From: Pseudorhodoferax sp965279475
GTDB taxonomy: Bacteria > Pseudomonadota > Gammaproteobacteria > Burkholderiales > Burkholderiaceae_C
NCBI GenBank assembly: GCA_965279475.1
Contig: CBDIIA010000003.1
Span: forward strand, 3,472,001-3,536,000
Reading direction: 5' to 3'
Length of the DNA stretch: 64,000 nt
Shown here: positions 34,813 to 43,657 of the stretch, piece after piece
How positions within the stretch are numbered: the stretch's first letter is position 1
Layout of the letters: each line of letters opens with the position of its first letter
Made by a program: the position numbers and the translations under genes
The notes under the pieces: model-generated
What the model was told of the DNA's origin: nothing
What the model saw: only the letters and a program-made list of their open reading frames with translations
Database searches by the model: none

Positions 34813-35766
34813 ATGTCAGACGGCTCCCACTTGTTGATTCCCGACGCCGGCGGCCACCCGCCGGAGCGCCTGAAGACCCTGGCCGGCCTGCGCCTTCCGT
34901 GGCTGGCGCAGCTGCTGGCCGATCTCTCGCCCCAAGCCCTGCAGCAGCACGACCCCGACGCCATCAGCACCCCGTTCGAGCATGCGCTGGCGCAAGCCTG
35001 CGGCGTGCCCGGCAGCGCGGGCCGTTACCCGTGGGGCGCATGGCGCGCGCGCCGTGCCGGGCTTGCGACCGGCACCGACGCGTGGGCGCTGGTCATGCCG
35101 TGCCATTGGGAGGTCGGCATGCGCCACGTGCAGATGCTCGAACCCGGCACGCTGCAGCTGAGCGCGCAGGAATCCGAAGCACTGCGGGAGGCGATGCGTC
35201 CCTACTTCGAAGAAGACGGCATGGCGCTGTTCACGTCGCTCACGCCCGATGTCTGGCTGGCGCGTGGCGACGTGTTCCGGGCGCTGTCCGTCGCCTCGCC
35301 CGACCGGCTGCGCGGGCAGGCGCTCGACGAATGGATGCCACCCGATCCCACGTTGCGCCGGCTGCAGAACGAGATGCAGATGCTGCTCTACACCCACCCG
35401 GTCAACGATGCCCGTGCCGAACGCGGCCTGGCGCCGGTCAACTCGGTGTGGATCAGCGGCTGCGGTCCGTGGCCCACCGGTGCGCCTGCGTCCGTGGCGC
35501 CCGCGGCCGAGCCGCAGGTGATCGCGTCGCTGCGCGATGCCGCCTTGCACGAAGACTGGAACGCATGGGCACAGGCCTGGCAGGCCGTCGATGCCGAGCA
35601 TTGCGCCGCGCTGCACGCGCGCCTGCGTGCGGGTGAGGACGTGCGGCTCACGCTATGCGGCGCCCGGGCCAGCCAGGGCTTCGTGACCGCACCGCGGTCG
35701 GCGCTGCAGAACGCGCTGCGCTGGCTGCGCAAGCCACGGGTGGCCGACGTGCTGGGGGCCTTGTGA
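34813..35766 (+). CDS. Phosphoglycerate-mutase-like hypothetical protein
   Basis: A 317-residue soluble protein, often annotated as cofactor-independent phosphoglycerate mutase-like and found next to recJ in Burkholderiales. It opens HLLIPDAGGHPPERLKTLAGLRLPWLAQLL, and near the end has ISGCGPWP. I do not see the metal-binding and catalytic Ser set of a real mutase, so the name is weak. Its stop overlaps the recJ start (GTGA), so translation is coupled to RecJ and the function may relate to it. Divergent from lolC with 35 bp between. Confidence 0.72.
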   Translation: MSDGSHLLIPDAGGHPPERLKTLAGLRLPWLAQLLADLSPQALQQHDPDAISTPFEHALAQACGVPGSAGRYPWGAWRARRAGLATGTDAWALVMPCHWEVGMRHVQMLEPGTLQLSAQESEALREAMRPYFEEDGMALFTSLTPDVWLARGDVFRALSVASPDRLRGQALDEWMPPDPTLRRLQNEMQMLLYTHPVNDARAERGLAPVNSVWISGCGPWPTGAPASVAPAAEPQVIASLRDAALHEDWNAWAQAWQAVDAEHCAALHARLRAGEDVRLTLCGARASQGFVTAPRSALQNALRWLRKPRVADVLGAL

Positions 35767-37544
35767 AGATTGACCAGCGCGACATTCCGCCCCGCGCCGC
35801 GTGGGCGCTGCAGCAATCCGGCGTGCACCCCTTGCTGGCCCAGCTGTATGCGGCGCGTGGCGTGCGCAGCTTCGACGAACTCGACGATGGCCTGGCGCTG
35901 CTGCTGCCACCGTCGTCGATGCGGGGCACCGCCGAGGCCGCCGTGCTGCTGGCCGACGCCATCGCCCGCGACACACGCATCTGCATCGTGGCCGACTACG
36001 ACTGCGACGGTGCCACCGCCTGCGCCGTAGGCCTGCGCGGCCTGCGCCAGCTCGGCGCCCGGCACGTGGCCTACCTGGTGCCCGACCGGGTGGCCGATGG
36101 GTATGGCCTGACACCGACCATCGCCCAGCGCGTGGCCGACAGCGGCGCGCAGCTGCTGGTCACCGTGGACAACGGCATCGCCAGCGTCGACGGCGTTGCC
36201 CACGCGCGCGCGCTCGGCCTGCAGGTGCTGGTGACCGACCACCATCTGCCTGGCAGCACCCTGCCCGAGGCCGACGTGATCGTGAACCCCAACCAGCCCG
36301 GCTGCGAGTTCGCCAGCAAGTCGATCGCCGGCGTCGGTGTGATGTTCTATGTGCTGCTGGCGCTGCGCGCCGAGCTGCGCAGCCGGGGTGCCTTCAGCGC
36401 AGCATCGAGCGCCCCCGCGGGGGGCAGCGCAGCACACGCAGTGGCAAGCGTGGGGGCACTGTTGCCGCCGCAGCCGAAGCTCGACTTGCTGCTGCCGCTC
36501 GTCGCGCTCGGCACCGTCGCCGACGTGGTGCGGCTCGATGCCAACAACCGGCGGCTGGTGGCGCAGGGCTTGAAGCGCATCCGTGCCGGCAGCCTGCCGG
36601 TGGGCATCGCCGCGCTGTTCGAGGCCTCGGGCCGCAAGGCCGCGGTGGCGACCACGTTCGACTTCGGCTTTGCGCTCGGCCCGCGCATCAACGCGGCCGG
36701 CCGGCTGGCCGACATGACGCTCGGCATCGAATGCCTGGTGACCGACGATGCCGGCCGCGCCGCCGAGCTGGCGCGCACGCTGGACGGCATCAACCGCGAG
36801 CGGCGCGTGATCGAGGGCGACATGCGCGAGCAGGCGCTGGTCATCGCCGAGTCCCTGTTCGGCGCCGACGAGGAGCCGCCTCCGGCGGTCTGCGTGTTCG
36901 ACGCCGAGTTCCACGAGGGCGTGGTGGGCATCGTCGCGTCGCGCCTGAAAGACCGGCTGCACCGCCCCTGCTTCGTGTTTGCGGTGTCGAGGGCGCCCGG
37001 CAAGGAGGGCGAACTCAAGGGTTCGGGCCGCTCGATTCCCGGCTTCCATCTGCGCGACGCGCTGGACCTGGTCGCCAAGCGCCACCCGGGCGTGCTGCTG
37101 CGTTTCGGCGGCCACGCGATGGCGGCCGGCTGCACCGTGGCTGCGGAACATTGGGATCGCTTCGAACGCGGGCTGCGCGAGGTGGCGCGCGAGTGGCTCG
37201 ACCCGGCCACCCTCACGCGCCGCATCGAGACCGATGGTCCGCTCGCGCCCGAATACCGGCGTGCCGACCTGGTCGACACGCTGCACCGCGAGGTCTGGGG
37301 CCAGGGGTTCGCCGCGCCGACCTTCAGCGAAGAGGTCGAGGTGCTGTCGCAGCGGCTGGTCGGCGAGAAGCACCTGTCGCTGAAACTCAAGCACCGCGGC
37401 GAGCCGGTAGACGGTATCTGGTTTGGCCGCACCGAGACCCTGCCGGCGCGTGTGGTGCTGGCGTTCCGGCTCGACGTGAACGAGTGGCAGGGCCAGCGCC
37501 GGGTGCAGTTCCTGGTCGAGGGGATGGCAGAAGGTGTGAGATAA
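35763..37544 (+). CDS. recJ: Single-stranded-DNA-specific exonuclease RecJ
   Basis: A 593-residue 5'-3' exonuclease used in recombination and mismatch repair. DHH-family motifs: ADYDCDGATA (motif I), VTVDNGIAS, VTDHHLPG (the DHH triad) and later GFALGPRINAAGRLADM, with DHHA1 C-terminal parts such as RFGGHAMAAGCTV. The start is GTG 35763 overlapping the preceding stop. Residues about 211-238 are an Ala/Ser-rich insert encoded by a palindromic repeat (36411-36457) between two conserved parts of the catalytic core. Confidence 0.95.
   Translation: MKIDQRDIPPRAAWALQQSGVHPLLAQLYAARGVRSFDELDDGLALLLPPSSMRGTAEAAVLLADAIARDTRICIVADYDCDGATACAVGLRGLRQLGARHVAYLVPDRVADGYGLTPTIAQRVADSGAQLLVTVDNGIASVDGVAHARALGLQVLVTDHHLPGSTLPEADVIVNPNQPGCEFASKSIAGVGVMFYVLLALRAELRSRGAFSAASSAPAGGSAAHAVASVGALLPPQPKLDLLLPLVALGTVADVVRLDANNRRLVAQGLKRIRAGSLPVGIAALFEASGRKAAVATTFDFGFALGPRINAAGRLADMTLGIECLVTDDAGRAAELARTLDGINRERRVIEGDMREQALVIAESLFGADEEPPPAVCVFDAEFHEGVVGIVASRLKDRLHRPCFVFAVSRAPGKEGELKGSGRSIPGFHLRDALDLVAKRHPGVLLRFGGHAMAAGCTVAAEHWDRFERGLREVAREWLDPATLTRRIETDGPLAPEYRRADLVDTLHREVWGQGFAAPTFSEEVEVLSQRLVGEKHLSLKLKHRGEPVDGIWFGRTETLPARVVLAFRLDVNEWQGQRRVQFLVEGMAEGVR
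36411..36457 (+). repeat. Dispersed palindromic repeat translated inside recJ
   Basis: A GCCCCCGCGGGGGGC hairpin, ACACGCAGTG (36434-36443) and a TGGGGGC run, in the same order as at 1410-1464. It adds an in-frame Ala/Gly/Ser-rich loop (SSAPAGGSAAHAVASVG) without disrupting recJ. Confidence 0.6.
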
Positions 37545-37683
37545 CCTGCTGCGCACGCCGATGCCGCACCTGTGGTCCTCACCGTACGCTTGTACGGCTC
37601 CGGTCCTTGGCACGGCCTCGACGCGCTCGCTACGGTTCGTTCACACCTTCTGAGCGCCGGCTACATCGCTGGACCCAGGCGCG

Positions 37684-39507
37684 TCAGAAACTTTCCCAGT
37701 CCCCTTCTTCGCTCTTCGCTGCCGGCCGGGGCGCAGGTGCCGGGCGGGCTGCGGGCTTGGCGGCCTGCTGTACGCCAGCCGGGGCCGCCGGGGCCGCGGG
37801 CGCCTTGCGCACCGGCGCCGCCAGCCGCGGCGGCGTGCCCGCCACGCGCGGGGCGGCGGGTGTGCGTGCCGGAGCCGCCACGGGGCGCGGCTTCACCGGT
37901 GCAGGGGCCGGCCGCGGTGCCACGGCACGGCGCACCGGTGGCGCGGACGTCAACGCGGCGGCATGGCTGCCGACGTTGAACACCGAGACGACTTCCGACA
38001 GCCGCTGCGCCTGGTCGCGCAGGCCTGCCGCGGCGGCCGCCGATTCCTCGACCAGCGCCGCGTTCTGCTGGGTCATCTGGTCGAGGTTGTTGACCGCCTG
38101 GTTGACCTGACCGATGCCATCGCGCTGCTCGATCGACGAGGCGCTGATCTCGCCGATCAGGTCGCTCACCCGCTTCACGCTGGCAACGATCTCGCCCATC
38201 GACTGGCCGGCTTGCGCCACCTGCTGCGAGCCCGACTCGACCGTCTGCACCGACGCGCCGATCAGCGCCTTGATCTCCTTGGCCGCCTCGGCCGACCGGC
38301 TGGCCAGGCCGCGCACCTCGGACGCCACCACCGCGAATCCGCGGCCCTGCTCGCCCGCACGCGCCGCCTCGACGGCGGCGTTCAGCGCCAGGATGTTGGT
38401 CTGGAAGGCGATGCTGTCGATGGTGCCGATGATGTCGGCGATCTTGCGCGACGACTCGGTGATGTCCTGCATGCTGCGCACCACCTGCGACACGATCTCG
38501 CCGCCCTGCGAGGCCGCCTGGGCTGCGGTGGCGGCGAGCTGGTTGGCCTGGCGCGCCGTGTCGGTCGACTGCGACACGGTGCTGGTCAGCTCTTCCATGC
38601 TGGCCGCGGTCTGCTGCAGGTTGGAGGCCGTCTGCTCGGTACGGCTGGACAGATCCTGGTTGCCGCTGGCGATCTGCACCGACGCGCTGGACACCGACTC
38701 GACGCCGCTGCGCACCTCGGACACCAGGTCGCGCAAGCGCGTGGTCATCGCCGACAACGAACGCATCAGATGGCCGAACTCGTCGCGCCGCGTGTCCTGG
38801 ATCGTGCCGGTCAGGTCGCCTGCGGCGATCGCATCGGTCGCGGCCACGGCGCGCTGCAGCGGCAAGGTGATCGAGCGCACCAGCGCCACCGTCAGCAGGA
38901 TGCCGATCGCGAACACCAGCACGACGGCGCCCAGGCCCATGTACGAGCCGTTGCGGCGCGCGTTGTCGGCCGCCACGCGCGCCGCGTCACGCTGCTGCTC
39001 CTGCAGCACGACCAGGTTGTCGAGCGCCTTCAGATAACGGTCGATCGCGGGCTGGTAGTCCTTCTCGACGAAGGCCTGCACGCCCGCGGGATTGGCCTGC
39101 TTCACGTCCTTGGCCTTGGCGGTCAGCGCCAGCACCTGCGTACGTTCGGTCGCAATCGCCTCGATGGCTTTCTTGTCGATGTCCGAAGTTGCGTTCTTGG
39201 TCACCGCGGCCTGCACCAGCGAGATCTTCGCGATGATCTCCTTGACCTTGGCGTCGTAGATCTGGGCCAGCGCGGTATCGGTGGTGATGGCACCGCCCAC
39301 CACCATCGTCGTGGCGGTCTCGGTCGAGCCGCGCCAGCGCACGGCCTGCGTGATGTTGGCCTCGTAGGCCTGGATCGACGTGATCGCCTGCTCCATCACC
39401 TTGGCCGAATTCAGCTGCGCCCAGGCGGCGATGGCCAGCATCGCGACCAGCAGCCCCAGGATCACCAGCCACAGCTTGCGGGCCACGCCCATGTCGTTCA
39501 GTTTCAT
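37684..39507 (-). CDS. Methyl-accepting chemotaxis protein with CheR-docking tail
   Basis: A 607-residue chemoreceptor. Helix 1 (LWLVILGLLVAMLAIAAWA) and helix 2 (about 190-210, MGLGAVVLVFAIGILLTVAL) flank a helical-bundle periplasmic sensor of about 150 residues. HAMP follows, then a long signalling hairpin with the tip VEAARAGEQGRGFAVVASEVR. After it comes an unusually long Ala/Pro-rich linker (about 95 residues) ending in GDWESF, similar to the NWETF pentapeptide that tethers CheR and CheB. The linker is consistent with a flexible tether. Confidence 0.95.
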   Translation of the reverse strand: MKLNDMGVARKLWLVILGLLVAMLAIAAWAQLNSAKVMEQAITSIQAYEANITQAVRWRGSTETATTMVVGGAITTDTALAQIYDAKVKEIIAKISLVQAAVTKNATSDIDKKAIEAIATERTQVLALTAKAKDVKQANPAGVQAFVEKDYQPAIDRYLKALDNLVVLQEQQRDAARVAADNARRNGSYMGLGAVVLVFAIGILLTVALVRSITLPLQRAVAATDAIAAGDLTGTIQDTRRDEFGHLMRSLSAMTTRLRDLVSEVRSGVESVSSASVQIASGNQDLSSRTEQTASNLQQTAASMEELTSTVSQSTDTARQANQLAATAAQAASQGGEIVSQVVRSMQDITESSRKIADIIGTIDSIAFQTNILALNAAVEAARAGEQGRGFAVVASEVRGLASRSAEAAKEIKALIGASVQTVESGSQQVAQAGQSMGEIVASVKRVSDLIGEISASSIEQRDGIGQVNQAVNNLDQMTQQNAALVEESAAAAAGLRDQAQRLSEVVSVFNVGSHAAALTSAPPVRRAVAPRPAPAPVKPRPVAAPARTPAAPRVAGTPPRLAAPVRKAPAAPAAPAGVQQAAKPAARPAPAPRPAAKSEEGDWESF

Positions 39508-39611
39508 CGTTTCTTCCTAGCAAGGAATCAGCTTCGGCCCTGCATTCCGGTGCAGGCCGCTTCCCGCGGCAAGTGTAGGACACTGGTTTGAAAAATGAGC
39601 GTATTTAGTGC

Positions 39612-40352
39612 TCAATTGGCGAGAACCTCGCGCACAGCGGTCAACTGCCGCCGCGACACCGCCAACGGCTCGTCATAACCATGCAGCCGCACGGCCCAGC
39701 CCTCGCCCTCGTCGGCGTCGAAGTGTTTTTCGAGCGCACGCAGCGCCCGCCGCGCCACCAATGCATTGCGGTGGATGCGCACGAAGTGCGATGGATGCCG
39801 GGTCTCGAGTTCGCTCAGCGAGCCATCGAAGATGTAGCTGCGCGCCAGCGTGCCGACCGTCACGTACTTGAGCTCGGCCTTCAGGTACAGCACCTGCGAC
39901 AGCGGCACCCGCTCGGTACGGCCTCGGTCCTGGATCAGCAAGGCCTCTTCCGGCTCGACCTGGGGCTGGCTGCCGGCCAGCCCGCGCAAGCGCTCGACCT
40001 TCTGCAGCGCGTGCTGCAGGCGCGGCAGGCGCACCGGCTTGGTCAGGTAGTCGGTGGCCTCGACCTCGAAGGCCTGCAGCGCATGGCTCGCATAGGCGGT
40101 GACGAACACCACCGACGGTGGGTGCGGCAGGGACCGCAGGTTGTTCGCCAGCACCAGGCCGTCGGAGCCCGGCATGTGCACGTCGAGCAGCGCCAGGTCG
40201 AAGCGTTCGCTGCGCAGCAGGGCCATGGCTTCGACCGCGTTGCCGGCCTCGCCGCAGACCAGCGCCGACGGTGCGCTGCAGTCGCCCAGCAGGGTGCGCA
40301 GACGCGCGCGCGCCAGGGGTTCATCGTCGACGATCAGGACTCGGAGACTCAT
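39612..40352 (-). CDS. algR: LytTR response regulator AlgR
   Basis: A 246-residue regulator: receiver domain with Asp57 in LALLDVHMPGSDG and the Lys of YLTKPV, then a C-terminal LytTR DNA-binding domain (LYLKAELKYVTVGTLARSYIFDGSLSELETRHPSHFVRIHRNALVARRAL). The order argH <-> algZ-algR is the one known from Pseudomonas and other proteobacteria, where the system controls surface and virulence traits. Its start overlaps the sensor stop by four bases. Confidence 0.93.
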   Translation of the reverse strand: MSLRVLIVDDEPLARARLRTLLGDCSAPSALVCGEAGNAVEAMALLRSERFDLALLDVHMPGSDGLVLANNLRSLPHPPSVVFVTAYASHALQAFEVEATDYLTKPVRLPRLQHALQKVERLRGLAGSQPQVEPEEALLIQDRGRTERVPLSQVLYLKAELKYVTVGTLARSYIFDGSLSELETRHPSHFVRIHRNALVARRALRALEKHFDADEGEGWAVRLHGYDEPLAVSRRQLTAVREVLAN

Positions 40353-41413
40353 GGCGTTCCTCCATCGGGTAGCGCTTCATATGGGCATTCGATCCGCACC
40401 TGGAACACCCCGTTGGCAAACACCACGCGGAACTGCGCCTGCACGTCGTGCAGCAGCCCCAACCGGTCGCGCACGTTGTCCAGCGCCACACCGTGGCCTG
40501 CAGCGCCCTGCCCGGCCGGCACGGTGTTGGTGACCTTGATCACCACGCTCGCGCCGCGGCGCTCGGTCGAGATGCGCAACTCGGCCCCGGTGGCGCTGGG
40601 CTCGACGCCATGCTTCACCGCGTTCTCCACCAGCGGCTGCAGCAGCAGCGGCGGCAGGCGCGCGCCGTCGGCGGCCGGATCGAGAGACCAGTACAGCTGC
40701 AGACGCGGGCCGAAGCGCACCTGCTCGATCGCGAGATACCGCTCGGCCAGTGCGATCTCCTCGCGCAGCGTGACCGACTCGCCCTGGTCGACCAGCGCAT
40801 GGCGAAACAGATCGCTCAGGTCTTCGAGCAGGCTCTCGGCCTTGGCCGGCTCGGCCCGCACCAGCGCGATGGCGCTGTTGAGCGTGTTGAACAGGAAGTG
40901 CGGCCGGATGCGGGCCTGCAGCTCCGACAGCCGCGCCGCCGTGGCGGCCGGCGTGCGAGCCCGCGCGCGCAGCACCAGCCCGGCCACCAGCATCGTCGAC
41001 AGCAGCAGGCCCGACATCGCGCTCGCGACCCAGGGCGGTGTTTCCGCAAAGCCGGTCCAGGCCAGCACCGCGCAGCCGGCAAGGCCGGCGCCTGCCCCCA
41101 GCACCACGCCGGCCGGATAGTGCGCGCCGCGGCCCATGCGCGCCAGCGGCAGCTTGAGGCTGCAGGCCACGATCAGCCAGAGCAGCGTGGCCGGCAGCGT
41201 GCCCCCCGTCAGCAAGGCCAGCCGCGCCACCCATTCGAGCGGGGTCGAGGTGCCGAACATCGCCCCCACCGCCACCACCGCCTGCACGAACAGCACCGCC
41301 CGCAACACGACACCGGCCTGGCAGGCGTCGAACACCAGCGCCCCCGGCGGCCGCGGTCGGGCCTCCGCAGGAGCGAGCTCGTGGAAGGCCGATAAAATTT
41401 GCGAATCCTTCAT
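40349..41413 (-). CDS. algZ: LytS-type sensor histidine kinase AlgZ (FimS)
   Basis: A 354-residue membrane kinase. About four N-terminal helices (to residue ~145) form the sensor, followed by a His_kinase domain with the phospho-accepting His172 in RPHFLFNTLNS and an ATPase domain with PPLLLQPLVENAVKHGVEP. ATG 41413 is preferred to 41419 because AGGA has good spacing there. It is divergent from argH and cotranscribed with algR. Confidence 0.92.
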   Translation of the reverse strand: MKDSQILSAFHELAPAEARPRPPGALVFDACQAGVVLRAVLFVQAVVAVGAMFGTSTPLEWVARLALLTGGTLPATLLWLIVACSLKLPLARMGRGAHYPAGVVLGAGAGLAGCAVLAWTGFAETPPWVASAMSGLLLSTMLVAGLVLRARARTPAATAARLSELQARIRPHFLFNTLNSAIALVRAEPAKAESLLEDLSDLFRHALVDQGESVTLREEIALAERYLAIEQVRFGPRLQLYWSLDPAADGARLPPLLLQPLVENAVKHGVEPSATGAELRISTERRGASVVIKVTNTVPAGQGAAGHGVALDNVRDRLGLLHDVQAQFRVVFANGVFQVRIECPYEALPDGGTP

Positions 41414-41522
41414 GCGCATCCTGGAGGCAGGCTTTGATTATGGTGCAGCCTGTTTCCCCCGGGCACCACCACCGCCGGCCGCCAGCGGATGCGCGCTCCG
41501 AACCCTTTTTCCGATCGACCCC

Positions 41523-42941
41523 ATGTCCCACAACCAATTCGACAAGAAATCCGAAGCCTGGTCGGCGCTGTTCTCCGAACCGATGAGCGACCTGGTCAAG
41601 CGCTACACCTCGAGCGTGTTCTTCGACAAGCGCCTGTGGCAGGCCGACATTGCCGGCAGCCTGGCGCATGCCGACATGCTGGCGGCGCAGGCCATCATCG
41701 GCGCCGACGATCTGGCGTCGATCCAGAAAGGCATGGCGCAGATCACGCAGGAGATCGAGTCGGGCGCGTTCGAATGGAAGCTCGACCTCGAAGACGTGCA
41801 CCTGAACATCGAGGCCAGCCTCACCCAGCTGGTGGGCGACGCCGGCAAGCGCCTGCACACCGGGCGCAGCCGCAACGACCAGGTGGCGACCGACGTGCGG
41901 CTGTGGCTGCGCGGCGAGATCGACCTGATCGACGGCCTGCTCACCGACCTGCAGAAGGCGCTGGTCGACATTGCCGAACAGAACGTCGAGGTCATCCTGC
42001 CCGGCTTCACCCATCTGCAGGTGGCACAGCCGGTGAGCTTCGGCCACCACATGCTGGCCTATGTGGAGATGTTCGCGCGCGATGCCGAGCGCCTGGGCGA
42101 TGTGCGCCGCCGCGTCAACCGCCTGCCGCTGGGCGCCGCCGCGCTGGCCGGCACCAGCTACCCGCTGGACCGCGAACGTGTGGCGAAGACGCTGGGCATG
42201 GTCGACGCACATGGCGCGCCTGCGGTGTGCCAGAACAGCCTGGACGCCGTGAGCGACCGCGACTTCGCGATCGAGTTCACCGCCGCCGCCAGCCTGGCGA
42301 TGGTGCATGTGAGCCGCATGAGCGAAGAACTGATCCTGTGGATGAGCCAGAACTTCGGCTTCATCAGGATCGCGGACCGTTTCACCACCGGCTCATCGAT
42401 CATGCCGCAGAAGAAGAACCCCGACGTGCCCGAACTCGCCCGCGGCAAGACCGGCCGCGTGGTCGGCCACCTGATGGGCCTGATCACGCTGATGAAGGGC
42501 CAGCCGCTGGCCTACAACAAGGACAACCAGGAAGACAAGGAACCGCTGTTCGACACCGTCGACACGCTGAAGGACACCTTGCGCATCTTCGCCGAGATGG
42601 TCGGCGGCATCACCGTGATGCCCGACGCGATGGAGCGCGCCGCGCTCAAGGGCTACGCCACCGCCACCGACCTCGCCGACTACCTGGTGAAAAAGGGCCT
42701 GCCGTTCCGCGACGCGCACGAGACGGTGGCCCACGCAGTGAAGGCGGCGATCTCGCACAACTGCGACCTGTCCGAATTGCCGCTGGCGGTGCTGCAGGGC
42801 TTCCATCCGTCGATCGAGAAGGATGTGTTCGACGTGATGAGCCTGCGCGGCTCGCTGAACGCACGCAACGTGCTGGGCGGCACGGCACCGGCACAGGTGA
42901 AGCTGCAGATTGCGAGGCACCGGGTGCGGCTGGCGGGGTGA
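41523..42941 (+). CDS. argH: Argininosuccinate lyase
   Basis: A 472-residue enzyme of the fumarase/aspartase superfamily that splits argininosuccinate into arginine and fumarate in the last step of arginine synthesis. Signature: GSSIMPQKKNPD with the catalytic Ser/Lys loop; HTGRSRNDQVATDVRLWLR and GFTHLQVAQPVSFGHH form the other conserved regions. The frame is open upstream, but ATG 41523 (MSHNQFDKKSEAWSALFSEP) is the usual start. Confidence 0.98.
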   Translation: MSHNQFDKKSEAWSALFSEPMSDLVKRYTSSVFFDKRLWQADIAGSLAHADMLAAQAIIGADDLASIQKGMAQITQEIESGAFEWKLDLEDVHLNIEASLTQLVGDAGKRLHTGRSRNDQVATDVRLWLRGEIDLIDGLLTDLQKALVDIAEQNVEVILPGFTHLQVAQPVSFGHHMLAYVEMFARDAERLGDVRRRVNRLPLGAAALAGTSYPLDRERVAKTLGMVDAHGAPAVCQNSLDAVSDRDFAIEFTAAASLAMVHVSRMSEELILWMSQNFGFIRIADRFTTGSSIMPQKKNPDVPELARGKTGRVVGHLMGLITLMKGQPLAYNKDNQEDKEPLFDTVDTLKDTLRIFAEMVGGITVMPDAMERAALKGYATATDLADYLVKKGLPFRDAHETVAHAVKAAISHNCDLSELPLAVLQGFHPSIEKDVFDVMSLRGSLNARNVLGGTAPAQVKLQIARHRVRLAG

Positions 42942-42961
42942 AGCACTGATCGGCAGCGTGG

Positions 42962-42978
42962 TTTAAGACCGGTCTAAG
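42962..42978 (+). promoter_or_regulatory. PmrA/QseB-type direct-repeat operator
   Basis: TTTAAG-ACCGG-TCTAAG, two direct half-sites 11 bp apart, is located 23 bp before the response regulator start. It fits the CTTAAG-N5-CTTAAG pattern of the PmrA/QseB/OmpR subgroup. It probably mediates autoregulation. Confidence 0.65.
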
Positions 42979-43000
42979 CCTCGTCGTCCATCATCGCGCG

Positions 43001-43657
43001 ATGCGACTCCTTCTGGTCGAAGACGACACGATGATCGGCGAGACCGTGCTCGACGTGCTGCGCGCCGAGCACTTCGCGGTCGACTGGGTGAAGGACGGCG
43101 AGATGGCCGACACCGCCTTGCGCAGCGAGCGCTACGACCTGGTGCTGCTCGACCTGGGCCTGCCCAAGCGCGACGGGATCGAGGTCCTGCGCGCGCTGCG
43201 CGGCCGTGGCGAGACCACACCGGTGCTCGTCGTCACGGCCCGCGATGCGGTTGCCGAGCGGGTGGCGGGCCTCAACGCCGGCGCCGACGACTATGTGCTC
43301 AAGCCCTATGACCTCGACGAGCTACTGGCCCGCATCCGCGCACTGATCCGCCGCGCAGCCGGCCGGGCCGACACCGCCGTCGTCTACCAGAACCTGCGGC
43401 TCGACCCGGTCACGCACGAGGCCACGCGCGATGGCCAGGCGGTGCCGCTGTCGGCCCGCGAATGGGCGGTGCTCGAGACACTGATGAGCCGGCCGGGCGT
43501 GGTGTTTTCGCGGGCCCAGCTCGAAGAAAAACTCTACAGCTGGAAAGACGACGTCAGCAGCAACGCGGTCGAGGTCTACATCCACGGCCTGCGCAAGAAG
43601 CTCGGCCCCGAGCTGATCCAGAACGTGCGCGGCCTCGGCTACCTGATCCCGAAATGA
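43001..43657 (+). CDS. OmpR-family response regulator, QseB/PmrA-like
   Basis: A 218-residue regulator: receiver with Asp51 in LVLLDLGLPKRDG and the Lys of YVLKPYD, then a trans_reg_C winged helix (LSAREWAVLETLMSRPGVVFSRAQLEEKLYSWKDDVSSNAVEVYIHGLRKKLG). Its phospho-form should bind direct-repeat sites like the one at 42962-42978. The kinase gene overlaps it by four bases. Confidence 0.95.
   Translation: MRLLLVEDDTMIGETVLDVLRAEHFAVDWVKDGEMADTALRSERYDLVLLDLGLPKRDGIEVLRALRGRGETTPVLVVTARDAVAERVAGLNAGADDYVLKPYDLDELLARIRALIRRAAGRADTAVVYQNLRLDPVTHEATRDGQAVPLSAREWAVLETLMSRPGVVFSRAQLEEKLYSWKDDVSSNAVEVYIHGLRKKLGPELIQNVRGLGYLIPK

Noticed and set aside
34813..35766. A true phosphoglycerate mutase
   Set aside because: The usual catalytic and metal-binding motifs are not visible. 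Only neighbourhood and annotation habit support the name, so it was called mutase-like.
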